9,988 nt of DNA from Solirubrobacterales bacterium. Lineage in GTDB: Bacteria; Actinomycetota; Thermoleophilia; Solirubrobacterales; Solirubrobacteraceae. Numbering within the stretch: position 1 is the stretch's first letter; every line of letters begins with the position of its first letter. A program made the position numbers and the translations under genes. This document shows, piece by piece, positions 1 to 5,836 of this stretch. The notes below the pieces were generated by a model that was given only the letters and a program-made list of their open reading frames with translations, searched no databases and had not been told where the DNA came from. The stretch covers positions 1 to 9,988 of the forward strand of contig JACCQW010000179.1 of assembly GCA_013813955.1 (NCBI GenBank), read 5' to 3'.

Positions 1-1
1 C

Positions 2-82
2 GGCGACCGCGGTGGGCGCGATCGCGACCGGGGCCCGCGGGGCTCGGGCCGCCCGCGCCACGGCGATCCCGAGCGCGGCTAG
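2..82 (+). CDS. pnp: C-terminal tail of an upstream gene, probably polyribonucleotide nucleotidyltransferase (PNPase), partial
   Basis: The frame is open from base 2 to the TAG at 80-82 and gives 26 residues made almost only of Gly, Arg, Asp, Pro and His, starting GDRGGRDRDRG. Such a basic, disordered tail is common after the S1 domain of actinobacterial PNPases. PNPase is a phosphorolytic 3'-5' exoribonuclease of mRNA decay. The gene directly upstream of the M16 peptidase is pnp (gpsI) in mycobacteria and Streptomyces, which supports the call. No catalytic or KH/S1 domain lies in the window, so identity rests on composition and gene order only. The tail is in the same frame as the following peptidase gene, and the 80-82 TAG is the only stop between them. 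Another Arg/Gly-rich protein, or a chance open frame, remains possible. Confidence 0.5.
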   Translation, partial: GDRGGRDRDRGPRGSGRPRHGDPERG

Positions 83-89
83 CACCCTG

Positions 90-162
90 CCGGTAACCGC
101 TTCGCTTTCGGTGCTGCACACTCCGCGCTCGGTTACCGGAGACGGCTCCGCGTGCAGCACCG
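90..162 (+). promoter_or_regulatory. Structured leader of the M16 peptidase gene with two interleaved inverted repeats and a hairpin over the ribosome binding site
   Basis: Three perfect pairings are visible. Arm 90-99 (CCGGTAACCG) pairs with 130-139 (CGGTTACCGG), 10 bp. Arm 109-119 (CGGTGCTGCAC) pairs with 152-162 (GTGCAGCACCG), 11 bp, and the second arm begins with the GTG start codon. A small hairpin at 137-150 (CGGAG, loop ACGG, CTCCG) encloses the only Shine-Dalgarno-like GGAG (138-141). The first arm of the second repeat lies inside the loop of the first, so in RNA the two long stems would form an H-type pseudoknot. The small hairpin shares bases 137-139 with the first stem and cannot coexist with it in full. 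Each 10-mer is also itself a CGGT-N-ACCG palindrome, so a protein operator is an alternative. No U-tract follows, so a classical intrinsic terminator is unlikely. The repeats are certain; the function is inferred. Confidence 0.45.
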
Positions 163-1441
163 GTTAGACGTGACGGACTCGGGCGTCCGGGTCGTCACGG
201 AGGCGATGCCCTCCGTGCGATCCGTGGCGCTCGGGCTCTGGATCGGGGCCGGGTCGGCGGGGGAGTCCGAGGAGCAGGCCGGCCTGTCACACCTGGTCGA
301 GCACATGCTCTTCCGCGGTAGCGACCGCTACGGCTCGCTGGAGATCGACCAGCTCTTCGACACGATGGGCGCCGAGCTGAATGCCGGGACCGGCAAGGAG
401 TCCACGTCCGTGTACGCCCGCGTGATCGACGAGCACCTGCCCGAGGCCTTCGACGTGATCAGCGACATGGTCTGGCGCCCGCGCTTCGGCGAGGACGATC
501 TCGCCAACGAGCGCGAGATCGTGCTCGAGGAGATCGCGATGTACGAGGACGACCCCCAGGACAAGGTCTTCGACGTCCTCGGCGAGGCGGTATTCGGCGA
601 CCATCCGCTCGGCCGCGCGATCATCGGCCGCGCGGAGGTCGTCGCGGGCACGCCGGCAGCCGGGCTCGCCGCGTTCCACCGCGAACGCTACGCGCCCAGC
701 AACGTCGTCATCGCCGCCGCCGGCGCGGTCGACCACGACGCGCTCGTCGAGCTCGCGGGGGCGATCGACGTCCCCGAGCGCCCGGCGCCCGCCGCCGTGC
801 CCGGGACGGCGTCCGCGCCCGGCCCCCGCGCGGCCCAGCTGCGCTTCCTGCGCAAGGACACCGAGCAGTACCACGTCTGCCTGGGCGCGGCGGGGCTGGC
901 GCGCGACGACGAGCGGCGCTTCGCGCTGCGGGTGCTCGACAACGTGCTGGGCGGGACGTCGTCCTCGCGGCTGTTCCAGGAGGTGCGCGAGCGCCGCGGG
1001 CTGGCCTACAGCGTGTACACCTTCCAGGCACTGTTCGCCCACACCGGTCAGGTCGGCCTGTACCTGGGCACGCGGCCGGACAACCTCGGCCCCGCGATGG
1101 CCGTGGTGGCCGAGGAGCTGGAGCGCTTCCGGGCCGACGGCGCCACGGGCGAGGAGCTCGAGCGGGCCAAGGAGAACGTCAAGGGGCGCATCGTGCTCTC
1201 GCTGGAGTCCACCGCGGCGCGAATGAGCCGGCTCGGCGCATCGGTGCTCGCCGACCTGCCATTGCTCTCCGTCGACGAGGTGGTCGAGAGCATCGAGGCG
1301 GTGACCCTCGACGACGTCCACGCGCTGGCCGCCGAGCTGCTGGCGCCCGGGCTGCTGAGCGCCGCGGGGGTCGGCGCCGACGAGGATGCATTCCGCCGCG
1401 CGCTGGAGCCGGTGGCGCCCGGGCTGGTGGCGGCCGCGTGA
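152..1441 (+). CDS. pepR: M16 family zinc metallopeptidase (processing-peptidase-like, PepR type)
   Basis: A 429-residue protein of the pitrilysin/M16 family, of the single-chain, two-domain size typical of bacterial mitochondrial-processing-peptidase-like enzymes. The inverted zinc site HLVEH is at residues 47-51 (ligands H47 and H51, catalytic E50). The third ligand is probably E127, with the usual helper glutamate at E120, and the 76-residue spacing fits the family. The first domain closes with FHRERYAPSNVV near 175-186. The second domain carries RLFQEVRERRGLAYSVY at 273-289, where the family keeps its substrate-binding Arg/Tyr. There is no signal peptide, so it is probably cytoplasmic; the natural substrates are unclear. 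The GTG at 152 is chosen because it is the only usual start between the upstream in-frame TAG (80-82) and the conserved N-terminus. GGAG lies 10 bases before it. It follows pnp and precedes dapB, as in other Actinobacteria. Confidence 0.93.
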   Translation: MQHRLDVTDSGVRVVTEAMPSVRSVALGLWIGAGSAGESEEQAGLSHLVEHMLFRGSDRYGSLEIDQLFDTMGAELNAGTGKESTSVYARVIDEHLPEAFDVISDMVWRPRFGEDDLANEREIVLEEIAMYEDDPQDKVFDVLGEAVFGDHPLGRAIIGRAEVVAGTPAAGLAAFHRERYAPSNVVIAAAGAVDHDALVELAGAIDVPERPAPAAVPGTASAPGPRAAQLRFLRKDTEQYHVCLGAAGLARDDERRFALRVLDNVLGGTSSSRLFQEVRERRGLAYSVYTFQALFAHTGQVGLYLGTRPDNLGPAMAVVAEELERFRADGATGEELERAKENVKGRIVLSLESTAARMSRLGASVLADLPLLSVDEVVESIEAVTLDDVHALAAELLAPGLLSAAGVGADEDAFRRALEPVAPGLVAAA

Positions 1442-1443
1442 CA

Positions 1444-1468
1444 TCGAGCCATCGCTCGACCATGGTCG
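1444..1468 (+). promoter_or_regulatory. Hairpin plus 12-bp palindrome in the pepR-dapB gap
   Basis: The 55-base gap between pepR and dapB holds a perfect 6-bp hairpin (TCGAGC at 1444-1449, loop CATC, GCTCGA at 1454-1459). It is followed, sharing three bases, by the perfect 12-bp palindrome CGACCATGGTCG at 1457-1468. The two cannot fold fully at once. They could mark an operator, an RNA processing site or a weak terminator between co-transcribed genes. No U-tract or clear promoter hexamers are seen. The ATG inside the palindrome (1462) opens a 12-codon frame whose TGA (1498-1500) overlaps the dapB start as ATGA. Short palindromes arise by chance at this GC content, so the functional call is weak. 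Confidence 0.25.
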
Positions 1469-1496
1469 CCGCCGAATCCGGGCCGAGGCGTTGGCC

Positions 1497-2153
1497 ATGA
1501 GTATCCGCGTCGCGGTCGCCGGCGCCGCCGGGCGCATGGGTCAGGCGGTCGTGGAGGCCGTCGAGGGCGCCGAGGACCTGACCCTCACCGGCCGGGCGGA
1601 TCCGGCGCTGGGGACGGCGCTGGGCGACGTGCTGGGCGACGCGGACGTCGTCGTGGACTTCACGCGCCCGGACACCGCGACGGCCAACGCCCTGGAATGC
1701 CTGGCCGCGGGGGTGCACGTCGTCATCGGGACGAGCGGTTTCGACATCGAGCCGATCCGCGCGCTCGGGCCCAGCCCGCCCGCCAACGCCTTCTTCGCTC
1801 CCAACTTCGCGATCGGCGCCGTGCTGATGATGCGCTTCGCCGTCGAGGCCTCCCACCACATGGCCAAGGCGCAGATCGTCGAGCTTCACCATGACGGCAA
1901 GCTCGATGCGCCGAGCGGCACCGCGGCGCGCACCGCCGAGCTGATGGAGGGCGAGGTGCCGATCCACTCGGTCCGCCTGCCCGGGCTCGTGGCCCACCAG
2001 GAGGTCCTGCTCGGCGACGTCGGCCAGACCCTCTCGATCCGCCACGACTCGACCGACCGCACCTCGTTCATGCCCGGCGTGCTGCTCGCGGTGCGGCGCG
2101 TCGCCGGCCTGCCGCGGTCGCCGGTGGTCGGTCTCGAGCACCTGTTGTTCTAG
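1497..2153 (+). CDS. dapB: 4-hydroxy-tetrahydrodipicolinate reductase
   Basis: DapB reduces 4-hydroxy-tetrahydrodipicolinate to tetrahydrodipicolinate with NAD(P)H in the diaminopimelate/lysine pathway in the cytoplasm. The 218-residue product shows the Rossmann nucleotide loop GAAGRMG at 9-15, VVDFTRPD at 52-59, GTSGF at 78-82 and APNFAIG at 101-107. It also has the family signature ELHHDGKLDAPSGTA at 129-143, with catalytic H131/H132 and K135. VRLPGLVAHQEV (159-170) and RHDSTDRTSFMPG (182-194) match the mycobacterial enzyme closely. It is shorter than the usual 245-270 residues because the loop after DAPSGTAARTAEL is almost absent; short DapB proteins of this kind are known (Thermotoga maritima, about 216 residues). 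The ATG at 1497 is preceded by GAGG (1485-1488) 8 bases upstream and begins exactly at the Rossmann strand. Longer in-frame starts would only add non-conserved residues that overlap pepR. Confidence 0.96.
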   Translation: MSIRVAVAGAAGRMGQAVVEAVEGAEDLTLTGRADPALGTALGDVLGDADVVVDFTRPDTATANALECLAAGVHVVIGTSGFDIEPIRALGPSPPANAFFAPNFAIGAVLMMRFAVEASHHMAKAQIVELHHDGKLDAPSGTAARTAELMEGEVPIHSVRLPGLVAHQEVLLGDVGQTLSIRHDSTDRTSFMPGVLLAVRRVAGLPRSPVVGLEHLLF

Positions 2154-2250
2154 GCGCCTTGCGCGCCGCGAGCCCATGACCTGACGGCCCCCAGCCGCAT
2201 CGGCCGGCGGCCGGTGGGTTGAACGGGTGCCGTGCGGGTATCGGAGGCCT

Positions 2251-2766
2251 GTGCGCCACCTGCTGCTGACCGCCCTGCTGGGCGCCGCGCTCGGGCTCGG
2301 CGCGTGCGGCGGCGGCGAGGACGAGGAGGGGCCCGCCGGGGCCGGGTCGGACCCGCTCTCGGTGCCCGAGTACCGCACGCTTCTGAAGACGGAGTGCGAG
2401 AAGTCAGAGCGCGAGGCCAGGGCGCTCGGCGAGCCCGAGGCGGCCACGCCGGAGGCGATCGCGGACTACTTCGACGAGGTTGCCGATCTGACGCGCAGGA
2501 AGCAGAAGGAGTTCGAGGCGGTGCAGCCACCCGCCGAGTTCGGCGACCGCCATCGCGAGGGTGAGCGCCTGGGCAGGCAGGTGATCGACCTCCTCGATCA
2601 GGTGGTCGAGGCGCTGCGTGAGGACACCGATCCCGAGCGCGTGTTCTCCGCCCTCACCGCCCGCCTGAACACGGCCCTGCGGCGCAACAACGAGATCGTC
2701 GACGAGATCGGCGTCCCGGGGTGCAAGACCGACCTCCTTCCAACCGGGCAGACCGCCCCCTCCTGA
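2251..2766 (+). CDS. Putative small lipoprotein of unknown function
   Basis: I do not recognise the family. The 171-residue product begins with a short Arg/His N-terminus, a hydrophobic stretch (residues 4-17) and a lipobox LGAC with the predicted lipidated Cys19. A Gly/Glu/Asp-rich linker (20-35) follows, then a charged, probably all-helical domain. Two further cysteines, C49 in the first helix and C158 near the C-terminus (GVPGC), could form a disulfide outside the membrane. The motif AVQPPAEF (90-97) between helices resembles small helical lipoproteins I associate with Thermoleophilia. The start is uncertain. GTG 2251 has GGAGG at 2243-2247, unusually close (3 bases). GTG 2227, in frame, would add eight residues (MPCGYRRP) and still leave a usable signal peptide. 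A TTGAAC at 2219-2224 could be part of its own promoter. It converges on recD2 with 7 bases between the stops. Confidence 0.8.
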   Translation: MRHLLLTALLGAALGLGACGGGEDEEGPAGAGSDPLSVPEYRTLLKTECEKSEREARALGEPEAATPEAIADYFDEVADLTRRKQKEFEAVQPPAEFGDRHREGERLGRQVIDLLDQVVEALREDTDPERVFSALTARLNTALRRNNEIVDEIGVPGCKTDLLPTGQTAPS

Positions 2767-2773
2767 CCGCGGC

Positions 2774-4924
2774 TCAGCCGTCCCCCACGAGCTCGCGCAG
2801 CCGCGTGTGGCGCCGGCGTGCGTCCGTGCGACGCAGCGCGCCGGCCAGTGCGGCGGGCTCGCCGACGACGACGCAGACCTCCTGCGCGCGCGTGACCGCC
2901 GTGTAGAGCAGGTTGCGAGTAAGCATGATGTGGTGCCCGCGGAAGACGGGCACGACGATCGCCTTGGCCTGGGAGCCCTGCGCCTTGTGGACCGACGCGC
3001 AGTAGGCCAGGCGGATCGTGTCCAGCGCGCCGACGTGCAGCGTGAGGCGTCGGCCGTCGTCCCCGGCGAAGAGCACGCGGCCGCGCTCTGAGTCGTGGTG
3101 GACGAGCACTCCGCGCTCCCCGTTGAAGAGGTCGTGCTCGTAGGAGTTGCGCGTCTGCATGACCTTGTCGCCCACGCGCAGCGGCGTGCCCTCGATGCGC
3201 TCGCCGTCGGGGTTCAGCCGCGCCCGCAGCTCGGTGTTGAGCGCGTCGATCCCCACCGGGCCCTTGTGCATGGGGGCGAGGACCTGGACGTCGGCGGCGG
3301 GGTCCAGGCCGAAGTGCGCGGGCAGGCGCTCGGCGGCCAGCGCGCAGACCTCGGCGAAGATCGCCTCCGGCCCCTCGCGGGCGACGACGAAGAAGTCGCG
3401 CACGTCGCCGCGACGCGGCACGGTCGGCGGGTACTCGCCGTCGTCGATCGCGTGCGCCGCCCGGACGATCATCGACCGCGCGGCCTGGCGGAATACCTCG
3501 GTCAGCCGCGTGGCCGGCACCGAGCCCGAGTCCAGGAGGTCCCCCAGCACGCGCCCCGGGCCGACGGGCGCGAGCTGGTCGACGTCGCCGACGAGCAGCA
3601 CGTGCGTCCGCGGCCCGACCGCGCCGAGCAGCGCCTCGGCCAGGCGCACCGAGAGCATCGACGCCTCGTCGACGATGAGCACGTCGCAACCCTCGATCGG
3701 GTCCTCGCGGTCGCGGCTGAAGCCCTCGCCGGGAACCCACCCCAGCAGGCGGTGGATCGTCGTCGCCTCGGCCCCGGTCAGCTCGGCCAGCCGCCGGGCG
3801 GCCTTTCCGGTCGGCGCGCACAGGCGGACCGTGCGGCCCTCGGCGGCCAGGAGGTCGACGAGCGTGCGCATGGCCTGGGTCTTCCCGACGCCCGGCCCGC
3901 CGGTGAGGATCGAGAGGCGGTGCTCGAGCACCTGGGTGACGCCGCGCCACTGGTCGTCGCTGGGGACGAATGAGCCGGCCGCCGGGCGCTCGGGTGCGCG
4001 CCGGCGCAGGCGCAGCTGCGGCCGGTCATGCAGCAGGTCGCGCACGGCGCGCCCGAGGCGCTCCTCGACGGCATGCAGACGCGCATCGGCCACGCGGCCC
4101 TTCTCGGCGATCACCTTGCCACGCGCCGCGAGCTCATCGATCGCGTCGGCCACGTCGGACCCTCCCAGCAGGCGGGCGGCGCGGGCCTCAAGCTCGGGGC
4201 GGGGGAGATGGCAGTGCCCGTCGGTCTCCGCCTGCGCCAGCGCGTGCAGGGTCCCGGCGGCCAGGCGCCCGGGTGCGTCGGGCGGCGTGCCCAGCGCCTG
4301 GGCCAGCGCGTCGGCGGTCGAGAAACCGATGCCGTCCAGCTCACAGATCGCGTAGGGGTCGCGCTGCAGGCGCTCGATCGAGCCCGACCCGAAGTGGCGG
4401 GCGATCCGCGAGGCCACCGTGGCATCGACGCCGTGGGTGTCGAGGAACAGCCGCACCTCGCGCAGCGCCGCATGCTCGCGCCAGGAGTCCACCGCGCCGC
4501 GCAGGCGCGCCGGTCCGATCCCCGGCACGGCGCGCAGCGCGCTCCCCGGGTCGCGGTCGATCGCCGCCAGCACGTCGTCGGGCCCGTAGCGCTCAACGAG
4601 GGTGGCGGCGCCGCGCAGCCCGACGTGCTTGATGCTCGTCAGGTAGGAGATCAGGGCCTGCTCGCCGACGGGCTGCAGCAGCCGCAGGCGGTCGACGGTG
4701 AACTGCCAGCCGTGGCGGGGATGGCAGCGCCAGCCACCTGCGGCCGCCAACGACTCGCCCTCGCGCACGTGCGCCAGCGGGCCCACCAGCGCCACGGTCT
4801 CGCCCTCGGCGGTCACCGCGTCCAGGACGGCGAAGTCGCCGTCGGGCACGCTCCAGCGCACGCCGATCACCTCCGCGGTCAGCTCGCGGGCCTCGGCGTC
4901 GGCGGGCGGAGGGCAGTCCTGCAC
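2774..4924 (-). CDS. recD2: RecD2-type ATP-dependent DNA helicase (superfamily 1B)
   Basis: A 716-residue helicase of the RecD2/YrrC class, a 5'-3' DNA helicase that in other bacteria works without RecBC in replication-fork maintenance and repair. Its size matches Deinococcus RecD2. The N-terminal region has an OB-like segment (about 15-85), then helix-hairpin-helix repeats (PGIGPAR at 134-140; DGIGFSTAD at 197-205). SF1 motifs are all present: I GGPGVGKT (342-349), Ia APTGKAA (370-376), II VDEASM (418-423), III GDVDQLAPV (446-454), IV TEVFRQ (475-480), V SVHKAQGSQ (644-652) and VI YTAVTRA (674-680). The start is set at GTG 4924, just before the conserved N-terminus. The frame stays open much further upstream, but only as an antisense shadow of dapA. 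A TACCTT hexamer ends 6 bases upstream and there is no Shine-Dalgarno, so translation may be leaderless. No recB or recC is nearby. Confidence 0.93.
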   Translation of the reverse strand: MQDCPPPADAEARELTAEVIGVRWSVPDGDFAVLDAVTAEGETVALVGPLAHVREGESLAAAGGWRCHPRHGWQFTVDRLRLLQPVGEQALISYLTSIKHVGLRGAATLVERYGPDDVLAAIDRDPGSALRAVPGIGPARLRGAVDSWREHAALREVRLFLDTHGVDATVASRIARHFGSGSIERLQRDPYAICELDGIGFSTADALAQALGTPPDAPGRLAAGTLHALAQAETDGHCHLPRPELEARAARLLGGSDVADAIDELAARGKVIAEKGRVADARLHAVEERLGRAVRDLLHDRPQLRLRRRAPERPAAGSFVPSDDQWRGVTQVLEHRLSILTGGPGVGKTQAMRTLVDLLAAEGRTVRLCAPTGKAARRLAELTGAEATTIHRLLGWVPGEGFSRDREDPIEGCDVLIVDEASMLSVRLAEALLGAVGPRTHVLLVGDVDQLAPVGPGRVLGDLLDSGSVPATRLTEVFRQAARSMIVRAAHAIDDGEYPPTVPRRGDVRDFFVVAREGPEAIFAEVCALAAERLPAHFGLDPAADVQVLAPMHKGPVGIDALNTELRARLNPDGERIEGTPLRVGDKVMQTRNSYEHDLFNGERGVLVHHDSERGRVLFAGDDGRRLTLHVGALDTIRLAYCASVHKAQGSQAKAIVVPVFRGHHIMLTRNLLYTAVTRAQEVCVVVGEPAALAGALRRTDARRRHTRLRELVGDG

Positions 4925-4930
4925 CCGTTC

Positions 4931-4936
4931 AAGGTA
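4931..4936 (-). promoter_or_regulatory. Putative -10 element of recD2 (leaderless)
   Basis: On the minus strand TACCTT fits the actinobacterial -10 pattern TANNNT. Its last T is 6 bases before the GTG at 4924, which would put the transcription start on or next to the start codon. No purine-rich ribosome binding site lies between. A convincing -35 hexamer is not visible; at this distance the DNA is pure GC. Predicted from spacing only. Confidence 0.4.
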
Positions 4937-4965
4937 GCCGCCGCTTCGGCGGGCGGGCGGGGTGC

Positions 4966-4971
4966 GATACT
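4966..4971 (+). promoter_or_regulatory. Putative extended -10 element of dapA (leaderless)
   Basis: GATACT preceded by TG at one base's distance (TGC, 4963-4965) resembles an extended -10. It ends 7 bases before the dapA ATG at 4979, so transcription would start at about the A of the ATG. The hexamer lies inside a GC-rich inverted repeat, CGGGCGGGGT (4954-4963) and ACTCCGCCCG (4969-4978), 10 pairs with one G-T. If RNA came from further upstream, that repeat would form a hairpin ending at the ATG and hide the only GGGG resembling a ribosome binding site. This makes a leaderless start the simpler reading. Confidence 0.4.
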
Positions 4972-4978
4972 CCGCCCG

Positions 4979-5836
4979 ATGCCCGGCCTGGGAGCCATCC
5001 TCACCGCGATCGTCACGCCGTTCGACGATGACCTGCGCGTCGACGAGGACGCGTTCGTGGCACTGCTCGAGCACGTGTGCGCCCACGGCTCCGACGGGGT
5101 GGTGGCCTGCGGGTCGACCGGCGAGGCGACCACGCTGACCGACGCGGAGCACCTGCGCGTGGTCGAGCTGGCCGTCCGCCACGCGCCAGAGGGCAAGGCC
5201 GTTGTGGCGGGCGCCGGCTCCAACGACACCCGCCACGCCACGCACCTGACCGAGCGCGTGACCGAGCTCGGCGTCGACGCGGTGCTCAGCGTGACCCCCT
5301 ACTACGTGCGCCCCAACCGCCGGGGCATGATCGCCCACTTCGGCGAAGTCGCGCGGGCCACCGACAAGCCGGTGATCCTCTACAACATCCCCAGCCGCAC
5401 GGCGACCGACATGCCCAACGACCTGCTCGCCGAGCTCGCGCAGATCGAGCGCATCGACTATGTCAAGCAGGCCAACAACGCCAGCCTCGCCCCGGTCGAG
5501 GGCCTGGGGGTCTTCGCCGGCAACGACGAGACGCTCGCGCCCACGCTCGCGATGGGCGGCGAGGGCGGCATCTGCGTGGCCAGCCACATCGTCGGCGAGC
5601 AGATGCAGCGCATGGTCGCCGAGCCCGACCGGCGCGAGGAGATCGATCGCTCGCTGCGGCCGCTGTACGCGGCGATGGGAGTGACCACCAACCCGATCCC
5701 GGTCAAGGCGGCGCTCGAGATGCTCGGCCACCGGGTCGGCGGGCTGCGCCTGCCGCTCGTCGAGGCCTCCGAGGAGGAGCGCCGGGAGGTCCGCGCGGCG
5801 CTCGAGCGTCACGGCCTGCTGGGGGCGCGCGCTTGA
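4979..5836 (+). CDS. dapA: 4-hydroxy-tetrahydrodipicolinate synthase
   Basis: DapA condenses pyruvate with aspartate semialdehyde, the first committed step of diaminopimelate/lysine synthesis. The 285-residue protein is a normal-length TIM-barrel aldolase of the DHDPS/N-acetylneuraminate lyase superfamily. Visible active-site parts are GSTGEA (45-50), VTPYYVRP (105-112) with Y109, LYNIPSRT (134-141) with the catalytic Y135 and the substrate-carboxylate R140, and VKQANN (162-167) with Schiff-base K163. The E. coli catalytic Thr44 position is Ser46 here (GSTGE instead of GTTGE), a conservative change also seen in sister enzymes such as N-acetylneuraminate lyase. R140, the pairing with downstream rnj and the nearby dapB favour true DapA over a sister aldolase. 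The ATG directly starts the conserved GLGAILTAIVTPF region. The stop overlaps the RNase J start by 4 bases. Expression probably starts from the divergent promoter shared with recD2. Confidence 0.95.
   Translation: MPGLGAILTAIVTPFDDDLRVDEDAFVALLEHVCAHGSDGVVACGSTGEATTLTDAEHLRVVELAVRHAPEGKAVVAGAGSNDTRHATHLTERVTELGVDAVLSVTPYYVRPNRRGMIAHFGEVARATDKPVILYNIPSRTATDMPNDLLAELAQIERIDYVKQANNASLAPVEGLGVFAGNDETLAPTLAMGGEGGICVASHIVGEQMQRMVAEPDRREEIDRSLRPLYAAMGVTTNPIPVKAALEMLGHRVGGLRLPLVEASEEERREVRAALERHGLLGARA

Noticed and set aside
287..1537. Long minus-strand frame opposite pepR
   Set aside because: Low-complexity Arg/Ala/Gly translation with no motifs, opposite a clear M16 peptidase.
2153..2167. GGCGC/GCGCC hairpin directly after dapB as a terminator
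   Set aside because: It is only 5 bp with no T-run; such hairpins are frequent by chance in this composition.
2763..2777. CTGA/TCAG repeat between lipoprotein and recD2 as a bidirectional terminator
   Set aside because: The 4-bp arms simply contain the two TGA stop codons facing each other, so the symmetry is expected.
4951..4962. GGGC repeated three times as a regulatory or mobile repeat
   Set aside because: Three tetranucleotides in a GC-rich gap are too few to call a repeat element.
4028..4978. Plus-strand open frame continuing upstream of dapA through recD2
   Set aside because: The residues before ATG 4979 are an antisense shadow of recD2, and the DapA fold begins directly at that ATG.
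4925..5812. Long minus-strand open frame extending recD2 upstream to 5812
   Set aside because: It runs antisense through the whole of dapA and has no conserved helicase sequence. It is open only because stops are rare at this GC content.
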